From Hymenobacter piscis (GTDB lineage Bacteria; Bacteroidota; Bacteroidia; Cytophagales; Hymenobacteraceae), in contig NZ_JAHHZN010000018.1 of NCBI RefSeq assembly GCF_018760735.1, positions 1 to 64,000 of the forward strand: a stretch of DNA of 64,000 nucleotides, given 5' to 3'. Below the pieces are notes generated by a model, which searched no databases, had not been told where the DNA came from, and saw only the letters and a program-made list of their open reading frames with translations. The position numbers and the translations under genes were made by a program. Below, in pieces: positions 23,748 to 32,291 of the stretch (position 1 is its first letter; the number at the start of each line of letters is the position of its first letter).

Positions 23748-24623
23748 CTATTCCGCGAAAAACGGCTGCCCTACCAGCTGCTCCGACTGTTGCCAGAGCT
23801 GCTGCACATTAGCAACTGTATTGAAGTCTGACTTCACTGGCTCGGGCTTCTTCTTGGCGAAGTAGCCGCCGCTGATGCTGGCTACTTCGGGCGAGGTGGC
23901 GAGGTAGATGCTGGTTTGGGCGCCGTCTTCGGAAGAAGTCATGAAGGGCGCGGCCGCTTTGTAGAAAGCCCGCGTGAGCCACGTGGAGTTGCTGCCGAAG
24001 TTGCTGGCCACCACGCCCGGGTGCAGGCTGTTGGTAGTGATGTTAGAGATGCCGCGCTGGCGCAGCTGCCGGGCTAGCTCCTGCGTGAACAGGATGTTGA
24101 ACAGCTTGGAATTGGCGTAGGCCCGCATGGGCGAGTAGCTGCGGATAGCGTTGAGGTCGGCCAGGTCGGGCTTGGCGAACTTGTGGGCCATGGAGGCCAC
24201 GTTGACGATGCGGGCAGCCGCGCTTTGGCGCAGCTTCGGCAGGAGCAGGCTGGTAAGCAGAAACGGCCCGAGGTGGTTGGTGGCCAGCGTCATTTCGTGG
24301 CCGTTGACGGAGGTTTCTCGCTCGGCCCCGAATACCAGTCCGGCGTTGTTCACCAGCACGTCCAGCCGGGCGTAGCGCTGGTTAAACTCCTCGGCCGCCC
24401 GGCGCACCTGGCTCAGGTCCGACAGGTCGCAGAGCAGTACATCGACGCGGGTGCCGGGCTGGGCAGTCTGTTGTAGCTGCTGGCGGGTGCGGGAGGCCTT
24501 CTCAGCGTTGCGGGCCAGCAGCACTACGTGGTAGCCTTGCAGGACCAGCTCGCGGGCGGTAACTTCACCGATGCCCGATGTGGCACCCGTAACAAGGGCA
24601 ATCTGCTGTGGTACTTCGCTCAT
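23748..24623 (-). CDS. Short-chain dehydrogenase/reductase
   Basis: A 291-residue SDR with a classical Rossmann fold: cofactor motif TGATSGIG (12-19), NNAG (92-95), Ser144 and the YxxxK pair Tyr169/Lys173. It resembles the retinol dehydrogenase/WW-domain oxidoreductase-type group. The substrate is unknown and NADP use is likely only by analogy (no acidic residue after the first strand's end: LLARN). The short minus-strand unit is closed by a terminator. Confidence 0.92.
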   Translation of the reverse strand: MSEVPQQIALVTGATSGIGEVTARELVLQGYHVVLLARNAEKASRTRQQLQQTAQPGTRVDVLLCDLSDLSQVRRAAEEFNQRYARLDVLVNNAGLVFGAERETSVNGHEMTLATNHLGPFLLTSLLLPKLRQSAAARIVNVASMAHKFAKPDLADLNAIRSYSPMRAYANSKLFNILFTQELARQLRQRGISNITTNSLHPGVVASNFGSNSTWLTRAFYKAAAPFMTSSEDGAQTSIYLATSPEVASISGGYFAKKKPEPVKSDFNTVANVQQLWQQSEQLVGQPFFAE

Positions 24624-24689
24624 AAGAAAAAGGACTGAATGGCTGGGCGGCTATACGCAGCCTTGGGGGCGAGGTTGATAGCGCACCAG

Positions 24690-25511
24690 CTAGTGCGCTA
24701 CCTGTAGGCGCAGCGTGGTGGGCCTGGCTGCGCTGGGAGCCTGCACGCGCAGCAGGTAGGCGCCATCGGGCAGGTCGGCTACCGGGACGATAAGCTGCGC
24801 AGCGGCCACCGGGTACGACTGCAGCCGCTGGCCCAGCTCGTTGCAGAGCGCCACCTGCCGGGCGCCTGCCGCCCCAAAATCTACGGTGGCCGTGGTCTGG
24901 GCGGGGTTGGGATAGAGTTTCGGCCATGGCATAGGAGCCGCGGCCGCCGCGGCTGGCCTGGCTGCTGTCCTGACCTGCGGTACGGAAGCCAATCGGTACA
25001 CGCTGAAGCTGTCGACTTCGGCGGCATAAAAGGCCCGGAGCTGCTGCCGGTCGAAGCGCAGGCGCAGACTGTCGCCGCTCAGGGCGCGGAACCGCACCAA
25101 TGCAGGCCAGCGCCCCTGTCGGGTGCCGTTACTCACGGCCAGCATCTGCGCATAGCCGCTGCCCAGCCCCTGCACCCGGCCGCGCCGGATGCGCACGGCA
25201 TGCACCCAGCAGCCGGAGTCCGGCCGTTCCTCTACCAGATAATACAGCCCCCGAAACCGAAACGCCCGGGCTGTGAACCACTCTTCTTGGACTGAGTCGC
25301 CGGCCAAGGAAAAGGTGGTGAAGCCGGTGGCAGGATCAAACCGCAGGCGCAGCGCCAGGGTGTCCTGCTCGCCCAGCAACACCGGCGCCGGGCCCAGCAC
25401 GCGGGCCATGTTCACGGCGCGCGGCAATGGGAAAGCATCAAACTCCGTGGTAGGAGCCTCGCAGCCGGTCAGCAGAGCCACCAGCAGAAACAATAGCAAA
25501 ACTGGACGCAT
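24690..25511 (-). CDS. T9SS-sorted lipoprotein of unknown function
   Basis: The 273-residue product has an SPII signal with lipobox LLTGC (Cys17). Its last 75 residues match a type A T9SS C-terminal sorting domain: LYPNPAQTTATVDF, ELGQRLQS, DLPDGAYLLRV, and a final TTLRLQVAH. The middle section is beta-rich with a Tyr/Val-rich ladder. Combining a lipid anchor with a T9SS domain is unusual, since T9SS cargo normally has an SPI signal. Its function is unknown. Confidence 0.75.
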   Translation of the reverse strand: MRPVLLLFLLVALLTGCEAPTTEFDAFPLPRAVNMARVLGPAPVLLGEQDTLALRLRFDPATGFTTFSLAGDSVQEEWFTARAFRFRGLYYLVEERPDSGCWVHAVRIRRGRVQGLGSGYAQMLAVSNGTRQGRWPALVRFRALSGDSLRLRFDRQQLRAFYAAEVDSFSVYRLASVPQVRTAARPAAAAAAPMPWPKLYPNPAQTTATVDFGAAGARQVALCNELGQRLQSYPVAAAQLIVPVADLPDGAYLLRVQAPSAARPTTLRLQVAH

Positions 25512-25616
25512 AACGGGTTAGAGAAATAGGTGAAACGATATTCTTCATGCGGCTGCCCACCGCCAGGTAACCCACGGCCGCGGCCTCCCCGGCAAAACCC
25601 CGATATTTGCCGGCCT

Positions 25617-26378
25617 ATGCCAGCCGTTCCACTCTCCATCGTCATCATCACCTTCAACGAAGAAGTTAACATCGGCCGCTGCCTGGAGGCCGTGCGAGGC
25701 CTCTCCGACGATGTAGTGGTGGTGGACAGCTTCTCCACCGACCGCACCGTGGCCATCTGCCGGCAGCTGGGCGCCCGTGTGGTGCAGCATGCCTTCGAGG
25801 GCTACGTGCAGCAGAAAAACTACGCCACCGCCCAGGCCCGCCACGACTACGTGCTGCAGCTCGACGCCGACGAAGTGCTGACCGAAGAACTGCGCCAGAG
25901 CATCCGGCAGGCCACCGCCAGCTGGCAGGGTGGGGGCTACACCCTGGCCCGCCTCACCAACTACTGCGGCAGCTGGGTGCGTCACGGCGGCTGGTATCCC
26001 GACCGCAAATTGCGCCTCTACGACCGGCGCCTGGGCCGCTGGGAAGGGTTGTTGCTGCACGAGCGGTACGAAATGCAACCCGGACAGCTGGTTTCCACTC
26101 TGCAGGGCGACGCCCTGCACTACTCCTACACGTCGGTGGAGCAGCATGTGCAGCAGCTCAACCGCTTCACCAGCATTGCCGCCGACGAGCTGTGGCTGCG
26201 CGGCCGCCGCCGCGTTACGCTGTTTCATTTGCTGCTCAAGCCCTGGTGGAAGTTTGTGCACGGCTATTTTTTCCGGCTGGGCTTCCTCGACGGGTTTGCC
26301 GGCCTGAGCATTGCCGTCATTTCGGCCTGGGGCGTATTTCTGAAGTTTGCCAAGCTGAAAACCAAAGCCGCCGCATGA
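25617..26378 (+). CDS. GT2-family glycosyltransferase (WaaE/KdtX-like)
   Basis: A 253-residue GT-A inverting glycosyltransferase. SIVIITFNEE at the start holds the nucleotide-sugar site, and VLQLDADEVL carries the DxD-like metal motif. RPxLPD-type C-terminal features include a hydrophobic region around FLDGFAGLSIAV. It resembles WaaE/KdtX-type LPS core enzymes. The ATG at 25617 is preferred because the longer frame overlaps the T9SS gene's upstream region. Its TGA overlaps the next gene's ATG (ATGA), so the two form one operon. The sugar is not assigned. Confidence 0.88.
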   Translation: MPAVPLSIVIITFNEEVNIGRCLEAVRGLSDDVVVVDSFSTDRTVAICRQLGARVVQHAFEGYVQQKNYATAQARHDYVLQLDADEVLTEELRQSIRQATASWQGGGYTLARLTNYCGSWVRHGGWYPDRKLRLYDRRLGRWEGLLLHERYEMQPGQLVSTLQGDALHYSYTSVEQHVQQLNRFTSIAADELWLRGRRRVTLFHLLLKPWWKFVHGYFFRLGFLDGFAGLSIAVISAWGVFLKFAKLKTKAAA

Positions 26379-27418
26379 GTCGCACCTTTCTGATCAGCCG
26401 GACCGATGCCATCGGCGACGTGGTACTTACGCTGCCGGTGGCGGGCCGCCTGAAACAGCTGTATCCGGGCTGCCGGGTGCTGTTGCTGGGCCGCACCTAC
26501 ACTCAGGCCGTTGCCGACGCCTGCCCCTGGCTCGACGGCTTCCTCAACCTTGATGAGTTGCTGCCGCTGCCCGCCGCCGGCCAGCTAGCTGCCCTGCGCG
26601 CCACCGCCGCCGACACCATCCTGCACGTCTTCCCCCACAAAACGGTGGCCCGGCTGGCCCGCCAAGCCGGCATCCGGCACCGCGTAGGCACCCGCAGCCG
26701 CTGGTTTCACTGGCTTACCTGCAACCAGCTGGTGGCTCTCAGCCGCCGTCACTCGCCGCTGCACGAAGCCCAACTGAACCTGCAGCTGCTGCAGGGATTG
26801 GGGCCCGCCGATGCACTCAGGCTGCCCGAAGTAGCACAATTAGTGCGGCTGCGGCCCGTTGTAGCGTTGCGGCCGGCTCTGCAGGAGCTGCTGGTGGCCC
26901 GTCAACCCGGTCAGCTCAACATCATTCTGCACCCACGCAGCCGCGGCAGTGCCCGCGAGTGGGGATTACCGCATTTCGGGGAGCTGGCCCGGCTGCTGCA
27001 CCAGGCCGGGCACCGCGTTTTCATCACCGGTACTGCTGCCGAAGGCGAAGAGCTACGCGAATGGCTGCAGGAGCACCGGCCTTATCTGGCTGCCGACCTT
27101 ACCGGGCAGTTAACCCTGCCGGAGTTCCTGGCCTTTATTGCGGCCGCCGATGGGCTGGTAGCGGGTAGCACTGGCCCGCTCCACCTGGCGGCGGCGCTGG
27201 GCCGGCACGCGCTGGGGCTTTATCCCCCCATCCGTCCCATGCACCCCGGCCGCTGGGCACCGCTGGGGCCGCGCGCCGAGTACGTGGTGTTCGACCGGCC
27301 CGACTGCCAGGACTGCCGCCAACAGCCAGCGGCCTGCACCTGCATCAAGGCTTTGGCGCCGCTCCAGGTGCTGAGTCGGGTGCAGCAGTGGCGCCCCTTG
27401 CCGCTGCTGGCCCGATAA
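26375..27418 (+). CDS. GT9-family glycosyltransferase (heptosyltransferase-like)
   Basis: A 347-residue GT-B inverting transferase: N-terminal SRTDAIGDVVLTLPV, matching the heptosyltransferase/LPS core signature, and C-terminal LTLPEFLAFIAAADGLVAGSTGPLHLAAALG, the donor-site motif of the GT9 family. It acts on lipid A-core oligosaccharide in known members, from ADP-heptose. In Bacteroidota the donor may differ. Overlaps the GT2 gene by four bases, forming one translationally coupled LPS/outer-glycan operon. Confidence 0.9.
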   Translation: MSRTFLISRTDAIGDVVLTLPVAGRLKQLYPGCRVLLLGRTYTQAVADACPWLDGFLNLDELLPLPAAGQLAALRATAADTILHVFPHKTVARLARQAGIRHRVGTRSRWFHWLTCNQLVALSRRHSPLHEAQLNLQLLQGLGPADALRLPEVAQLVRLRPVVALRPALQELLVARQPGQLNIILHPRSRGSAREWGLPHFGELARLLHQAGHRVFITGTAAEGEELREWLQEHRPYLAADLTGQLTLPEFLAFIAAADGLVAGSTGPLHLAAALGRHALGLYPPIRPMHPGRWAPLGPRAEYVVFDRPDCQDCRQQPAACTCIKALAPLQVLSRVQQWRPLPLLAR

Positions 27419-27850
27419 ACAACGTTGCCTGCTGCGCCCCTTCCTTCCGATCTTGGTTCTTATTCCGGCTGTTCTTCAGGCCCCTGCCGGACTGGGCGGC
27501 AGAAGCAGGAGGGTTACGGGGCGTTTGCACCCATTGCTGTAAGACCGGGTGCTGGTGCCGGCCAACTGAGGCATGGTTCAATGCCGCCATCCGCTGGCAG
27601 GAGAGGGGGATGAAACGGTTGGATGCGTGGCGGTCAGCATCACTGGCTTATTGGTACAACCCAGCCAGCAACAGAACCCGTACGTATATCAATTCCTGCT
27701 AATACACGCTCTCCCTGTGTTCGTGGATTCGCTGCCGGAGCCTCAAATGGACTACATCCTGTTCATGTTCCCGGATAGCTTCCCCGCGGCTGCGACGGAG
27801 CGGCCGCCACGAGCCCGGAAAACCTTCTTTTCCCGGTGCGGTATAAGCAG
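27419..27850. other. Gap without a recognisable gene
   Basis: Between the GT9 gene and the sigma-factor promoter. Short frames of 60-105 codons exist on both strands, but none has a recognisable family, a promoter box or a consistent start. The sequence is less GC-biased at its right end (AT-rich at 27851-27905). Confidence 0.5.
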
Positions 27851-27858
27851 TACATTTG
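27851..27858 (+). promoter_or_regulatory. -7 element TACATTTG of the sigma-factor operon
   Basis: Exact TAnnTTTG match 48 bp before the ATG. Confidence 0.65.
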
Positions 27859-27905
27859 TCTAACAGCGGTATTTTTTTAATATTCAGCCGCAATTTACAG
27901 CGTTC

Positions 27906-28544
27906 ATGAGCGATTCTCCCGAGCGGGTGCCCAAACTGAGCAAAGAGGAAAAAGACCGGCGCTTTCAGGCCGAGTTAATGCCCGTGCTCGACCCCCTGTA
28001 CAACTTTGCCTTCCGCCTCACTCTCGATGAAGATGATGCAAATGACTTGGTGCAGGAAACTTATCTGAAAGCATATCGCTTCTTTGAGTACTTCGAACAA
28101 GGAACAAACGCCAAAGCGTGGCTGTTTCGCATCCTGAAAAATTCGTTCATCAACGATTTCCGCAAGAAAAGTAAGCAGCCCGCCAAGGTTGACTACAGCG
28201 AAATCGAAGGATACTACAACTCGGAGGAAGTAGAAGCTGACAGCGATGCGGGTACTACCTCTTCCGACATGCGGCAACAGGCCGTACGTGACCTCATCGG
28301 TGATGAAGTAGCGCGAGCCCTGAATTCGCTGCCCGTGGATTTCCGCACGGTTATTATCCTCTGTGACCTGGAAGGGTTCACCTACGAGGAGATGGCCAAG
28401 GTGCTGGACATCCCCATCGGAACGGTGCGCTCCCGCTTGCACCGGGCACGTAATTTCCTAAAAGAGAAACTGGAAAAGTACGCCAAGTCAATGGGGTACG
28501 GTGCCAACGGTGCCGGGCCCGACGAAGACGAAGACCTCACCTAA
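27906..28544 (+). CDS. RNA polymerase sigma factor, ECF-type
   Basis: A 212-residue group IV sigma factor. Region 2 is LYNFAFRLTLDEDDANDLVQETYLKAYRFFEYFE in two halves, and region 4 is LPVDFRTVIILCDLEGFTYEEMAKVLDIPIGTVRSRLHRARNFL in pieces. It would direct RNA polymerase to its own promoter set. It is followed after 41 bp by a putative zinc anti-sigma factor, then gmk and nadD. The regulon is unknown. In Bacteroidota most such pairs are conserved and often essential-linked, so this may be a housekeeping-linked sigma. Confidence 0.92.
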   Translation: MSDSPERVPKLSKEEKDRRFQAELMPVLDPLYNFAFRLTLDEDDANDLVQETYLKAYRFFEYFEQGTNAKAWLFRILKNSFINDFRKKSKQPAKVDYSEIEGYYNSEEVEADSDAGTTSSDMRQQAVRDLIGDEVARALNSLPVDFRTVIILCDLEGFTYEEMAKVLDIPIGTVRSRLHRARNFLKEKLEKYAKSMGYGANGAGPDEDEDLT

Positions 28545-28585
28545 CTGCAGCCTGCAATTACTCCTCTCAACGCCAAGCACCCGCT

Positions 28586-28873
28586 ATGGAACGTACTTCT
28601 ACTACACCAACTAACCAGAGCGAAGCCCCTCTCAACGGGCCCGACTGTGAACGCGTGAATACGATTCTTGACCAAATTATTGTGGGGCAGGACCCCACGG
28701 CAGAGGATGAAGATTACTTCATGAATCATGCCGAAGATTGTTCTCCCTGCTTCGACAGCATTGAAAAGCAGAACATCTTCATCGACTTTCTGGCCCAGCA
28801 TGTAGGCCGCAAAGGAGCCCCGGCGAAGCTTTCCCACACGATTCTTGCGAAACTTCAGGCAGAAATGGCCTAA
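28586..28873 (+). CDS. Small zinc-binding anti-sigma-factor-like protein
   Basis: A 95-residue protein with motif HAEDCSPC, an HxxxCxxC arrangement characteristic of ZAS-type anti-sigma factors (Cys/His zinc clamp). It directly follows the sigma gene and is cotranscribed with it. No transmembrane segment is seen, so it would be a soluble cytoplasmic anti-sigma. The binding partner is inferred from position. Confidence 0.75.
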   Translation: MERTSTTPTNQSEAPLNGPDCERVNTILDQIIVGQDPTAEDEDYFMNHAEDCSPCFDSIEKQNIFIDFLAQHVGRKGAPAKLSHTILAKLQAEMA

Positions 28874-28882
28874 TTTTGCCCC

Positions 28883-29467
28883 ATGCAGGGTAAAATCATC
28901 GCCTTTTCCGCTCCTTCTGGAGCAGGTAAAACCACCATTGTTCATCGGTTGCTGGAACGGATTCCGGAGCTAAGCTTCTCTATTTCAGCCTGTACGCGTG
29001 ACAAACGCGGCCGTACCGAGGCCAACGGCAAGGACTACTACTTCATCTCCGTACAGGAGTTTCAGGAGAAAATCCGCCACGACGAATTCGTGGAATGGGA
29101 GGAAGTGTATGAGGGGGCATTCTACGGTACGCTCAAGTCGGAGGTAGAACGCATCTGGGACAGTGAGCACCATGCCGTGCTGGATGTGGATGTGAAGGGT
29201 GGCCTCAGCATCAAGGAGTTTTACAAGGACCGGGCTCTGGCCGTGTTCGTGAAGCCTCCGTCGCTGGAAGTGCTGGAACAGCGTCTGCGTAAGCGCGCCA
29301 CCGACTCGGAGGCCAGCATCTCAGCCCGGATTTACAAGGCCAATTTCGAGCTTACCTTCGAAGACCGCTTCGATGTGGTTATCGTGAACGATGACCTTGA
29401 ACGGGCTCTGGACGAAGCTGAAAAGCTGGTTCGAGCGTTCATCAGACCAGAATCCGGTATTCTATGA
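28883..29467 (+). CDS. gmk: Guanylate kinase
   Basis: Phosphorylates GMP to GDP with ATP. The P-loop PSGAGKTT is at 11-18. The GMP-binding region around the STRxKR-type stretch (SACTRDKRGR) and the lid RLRKRATDSEASISAR are both visible. The 194 residues are normal length. It overlaps nadD by four bases (ATGA) and follows the anti-sigma gene by ten bases, so it is probably in the same operon. Confidence 0.96.
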   Translation: MQGKIIAFSAPSGAGKTTIVHRLLERIPELSFSISACTRDKRGRTEANGKDYYFISVQEFQEKIRHDEFVEWEEVYEGAFYGTLKSEVERIWDSEHHAVLDVDVKGGLSIKEFYKDRALAVFVKPPSLEVLEQRLRKRATDSEASISARIYKANFELTFEDRFDVVIVNDDLERALDEAEKLVRAFIRPESGIL

Positions 29468-30063
29468 GCAGCCCTGCTTCCGTCCGTTCCGGCCGGAAAG
29501 TGGGGCTGCTTTTTGGTTCCTTCAATCCGGTGCATACCGGCCACCTGATTCTGGCCAATTTCATGGCCACCCATACTGATCTGGCGGAAGTCTGGCTAGT
29601 GGTTTCGCCCCAAAGTCCGTTTAAAGTGGGGCAGAAGCTGCTGGCCGAACAACTGCGCCTGGATCTGGTGCAGCGTGCCATTGCCGGCAATGACCGGCTG
29701 CGGGCCCTCGACGTGGAGTTTTCCCTGCCCCAGCCCAGCTACACCATCGATACCCTGGAACTGCTGCGGGCCCGGTATCCGGCGTACCAGTTCGTACTCC
29801 TGATGGGCGGCGATAACCTGCCGGGACTGTCGGGTTGGAAAGCGGCGAACCGCATTCTGGCTGAATTTGAAGTGTACGTATACCCTCGCCCGGGCTATGA
29901 GCTGCCCGCGCCATTGCCGCCGGCCGTGCGGGTAGTGGAGGCGCCACTGCTGGATATTTCGGCTACTTTTCTGCGGCAGTGTCTGCACCAGGGCCGCTCC
30001 ATCCGCTACTTGGTGCCCGAAGCCGTGGAGGACCGAATCCGGGATCAAGGCTATTACCGCTGA
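29464..30063 (+). CDS. nadD: Nicotinate-nucleotide adenylyltransferase
   Basis: Makes deamido-NAD+ from NaMN and ATP in NAD biosynthesis. The nucleotidyltransferase signature is GSFNPVHTGHL (HxGH), the second motif is ISATFLR (SSTxIR-type), and the 199-residue length fits. It starts within gmk's stop codon. The hairpin at 30091-30156 follows. Confidence 0.95.
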   Translation: MSSPASVRSGRKVGLLFGSFNPVHTGHLILANFMATHTDLAEVWLVVSPQSPFKVGQKLLAEQLRLDLVQRAIAGNDRLRALDVEFSLPQPSYTIDTLELLRARYPAYQFVLLMGGDNLPGLSGWKAANRILAEFEVYVYPRPGYELPAPLPPAVRVVEAPLLDISATFLRQCLHQGRSIRYLVPEAVEDRIRDQGYYR

Positions 30064-30090
30064 TTTTTTAGCAGCAGAACAGCAAATGAG

Positions 30091-30156
30091 AAGAGGTGCG
30101 ATGCTCCCGCTGGTGACCGGTAAGACCGGGTCGCCAGCGGGAGCATCGCACCTCTT
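30091..30156. repeat. 28-bp inverted repeat after nadD
   Basis: Arms 30091-30118 and 30129-30156 differ at one position; the loop is 10 nt. The arm sequence AAGAGGTGCGATGC differs from the GTCATNC family. It lies between convergent nadD and frr, probably terminating both. Confidence 0.85.
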
Positions 30157-30182
30157 TTCGCGTGGTATTCGGGGCTGAAAAA

Positions 30183-30746
30183 TCAGATAGTCATGATTTC
30201 GGATTCCTTCTTGCCGAGCAGCTCGTCTACCTTGCTGATGTAGGTGTCGGTGAACTTCTGCACCTTGGCCTCTGCGTCCTTCACGGCATCCTCGGAGGCC
30301 CCTTCCTTCTGGAGCTTGCGCAACGACTCGTTCACATCCTTGCGGATGCCTCGGATGCGCACTTTGCCGTTCTCGGATTCTGCCTTGGCCTGTTTCACCA
30401 GATCACGCCGACGCTCCTCCGTCATGGGCGGAATGTTCAGGCGTACCCCTTCCGCATCCGACTGGGGGTTGAGGCCTAGGTCACTGTTTTTAATGGCCTT
30501 GGCAATCTCGCTGATCATGTTCTTTTCCCAGGGCTTAATGAACAGCGTACGGGCATCGGGAGCAGCAACGTTGGCCACGTTTCCGATGGGCGTGGGGGTG
30601 CCGTAGTAGTCCACCCGCAGGGAGTCGAGCATGGCCGGGGAGGCTTTGCCGGCGCGGATGCGCGCAAATTCCACTTGCGTGTGGTCGAGGGCTTTGCCCA
30701 TCGACTCCTCGGCCTCGTCCAGGTAAAACTTGATTTCTTCGTCCAC
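30183..30746 (-). CDS. frr: Ribosome recycling factor
   Basis: A 187-residue two-domain tRNA-mimic that splits post-termination ribosomes with EF-G. The family signatures ARIRAGKASPAML, LNIPPMTEERR and VRIRGIRKDVN-type core are present. It is encoded downstream of pyrH on the minus strand with about 60 bp between them, the usual pyrH-frr order. Confidence 0.96.
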   Translation of the reverse strand: MDEEIKFYLDEAEESMGKALDHTQVEFARIRAGKASPAMLDSLRVDYYGTPTPIGNVANVAAPDARTLFIKPWEKNMISEIAKAIKNSDLGLNPQSDAEGVRLNIPPMTEERRRDLVKQAKAESENGKVRIRGIRKDVNESLRKLQKEGASEDAVKDAEAKVQKFTDTYISKVDELLGKKESEIMTI

Positions 30747-30804
30747 TTCTGAAAGGTTACGTGTTGAAAACTAAAGGTTTTGGTGTTGTAGGAACCGGCC
30801 CCGG

Positions 30805-31575
30805 CTAGCGGGCACTGCCCGTGGCGGGCTGCAGGCTGGGGGAAGCCGTAGCGGCATCATCGGTGGGGTGCATGCTCACCAGCGTACCGATGCTTTCCCC
30901 GCTGAGCAGGCGCTGGAGGTTGCCATCCGTGTTCATATCGAACACGATGATGGGCAGGTTATTCTCCTTGCACAGGGTGAAGGCCGTCATGTCCATCACG
31001 TTGAGGTTTTTGGCCATCACCTCGTCGAAGGTAATGTTGGAGAAGCGCACGGCTTCCGGGTCTTTCTCGGGGTCGGCGGTGTAAATGCCGTCTACGCGGG
31101 TGCCCTTCAGCACCACGTCGGCTTCAATCTCTATGGCGCGCAGGGAGGCGGCGGAGTCGGTGGTGAAGTAAGGCGAGCCAATTCCGGCCCCGAAGATAAC
31201 CACGCGGCCTTTTTCGAGGTGGCGCATGGCCCGGCGACGGATATAAGGCTCGCAGACCTGCTGAATGGTGAGGCCCGAGAGCAGGCGGGTTTTTACGCCC
31301 AGCTTCTCCAGGGCGCTCTGCAGGGCCATGGAGTTGATAACGGTGGCCAGCATGCCCATGTAGTCGCCCTGCACGCGGTCGAGGCCGAAGGCTTCGGCCT
31401 GTACGCCGCGGTAGATGTTACCTCCCCCGATTACCACGGCCACCTGCGTTCCGGTGGCGGCCGCTACTTTGATTTCTTCGGCGTACTGCATGAGGCGCGA
31501 GGCATCAATGCCATACTGTTGCTGGCCCATCAGGGCCTCGCCGCTCAGTTTCAGCAGAATTCGGTTGTATTTCAA
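30805..31575 (-). CDS. pyrH: Uridylate kinase
   Basis: Phosphorylates UMP to UDP. The 256-residue product contains LLKLSGEAL with the usual N-terminal phosphate loop, the GGGNIYRG nucleotide motif, [13 protein letters not shown], and a late VDGIYTADP. No ATG exists near the conserved start, and the TTG at 31575 places [12 protein letters not shown] at the standard position; the longer frame also starts with TTG. It precedes frr. Confidence 0.92.
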   Translation of the reverse strand: MKYNRILLKLSGEALMGQQQYGIDASRLMQYAEEIKVAAATGTQVAVVIGGGNIYRGVQAEAFGLDRVQGDYMGMLATVINSMALQSALEKLGVKTRLLSGLTIQQVCEPYIRRRAMRHLEKGRVVIFGAGIGSPYFTTDSAASLRAIEIEADVVLKGTRVDGIYTADPEKDPEAVRFSNITFDEVMAKNLNVMDMTAFTLCKENNLPIIVFDMNTDGNLQRLLSGESIGTLVSMHPTDDAATASPSLQPATGSAR

Positions 31576-31682
31576 AACGAGAGGGTTAAGCGTGGAACGC
31601 GTTGGTACGTAGGAAGGCCGTAAGCGGGTCCCGGGGGCCAAACCGCCGGGTGCCCGTTACGGCCCGGGCAAACAAAAAAGGA

Positions 31683-32192
31683 CTAGCTGAACTGAATCAG
31701 CACCTGTCCTTTGGTGACGTTGTCGCGCAGGGCCACCTTGATGGCGGCTACCGTGCCTTCGCCGGGCGCTTTGAGGATGTTCTCCATTTTCATGGCTTCG
31801 AGCACCAGCAGCGGGTCGCCCTTCTGCACCGTCTGGCCCACCGCCACCCGGATATCCACAATCAGGCCCGGCATAGGGGCTTTGAGTTCGTTAACCTTGG
31901 TGCTGACCGCTGCGCTCATGCCCAGCTTGTCGAGTAGCAGGTCGAAACGGTCCTTGGCCTGGAGTTCCAGGCGCTGTCCGTTGAGCTGAAGCACCATGGT
32001 TTTGGCGGTGTAATCGGCCTCCAGCAACTGCGCCGAGTAAGAGCGGCCCTGGTAGAGCAGGTGGTAGCGGTTGTTGCCCAGGGCCGCCAGATCCCACTCG
32101 AAGGGCTGGCCGTTAAGGGTAGTCACGCCGTTGGGGTGATAGTCAACCTCCCAGACGTGTTCGGGAGCGGCGGCAGTACGGACCTGGAGCAT
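31683..32192 (-). CDS. Biotin carboxyl carrier-like protein
   Basis: A 169-residue protein with a C-terminal biotinyl/lipoyl domain. The biotinylation motif EAMKM is at 132-136 with Lys135, preceded by ALKAPMPGLIVDI-like beta-strands. The N-terminal half is unlike typical AccB and suggests a carrier of a propionyl- or methylmalonyl-CoA-type carboxylase. The rest of the carboxylase is not in the window. A promoter-like TATCTTTA lies 35 bp upstream. Confidence 0.85.
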   Translation of the reverse strand: MLQVRTAAAPEHVWEVDYHPNGVTTLNGQPFEWDLAALGNNRYHLLYQGRSYSAQLLEADYTAKTMVLQLNGQRLELQAKDRFDLLLDKLGMSAAVSTKVNELKAPMPGLIVDIRVAVGQTVQKGDPLLVLEAMKMENILKAPGEGTVAAIKVALRDNVTKGQVLIQFS

Positions 32193-32226
32193 GGGCAGAA
32201 GGGCAGGGGTGGGGCGGAAAAGGGCT

Positions 32227-32234
32227 TAAAGATA
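32227..32234 (-). promoter_or_regulatory. -7-like element of the carrier gene
   Basis: TATCTTTA on the minus strand, one mismatch to TAnnTTTG. Confidence 0.4.
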
Positions 32235-32291
32235 GGCCAATTCTGAAATAAATTCGGAACTTGACCCTCCAATATCCTTGTACTACTCGGC

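Noticed and set aside
27388-27863. Several 60-105-codon frames after the GT9 gene
   Set aside because: They overlap one another, lack promoters and have no coherent domain.
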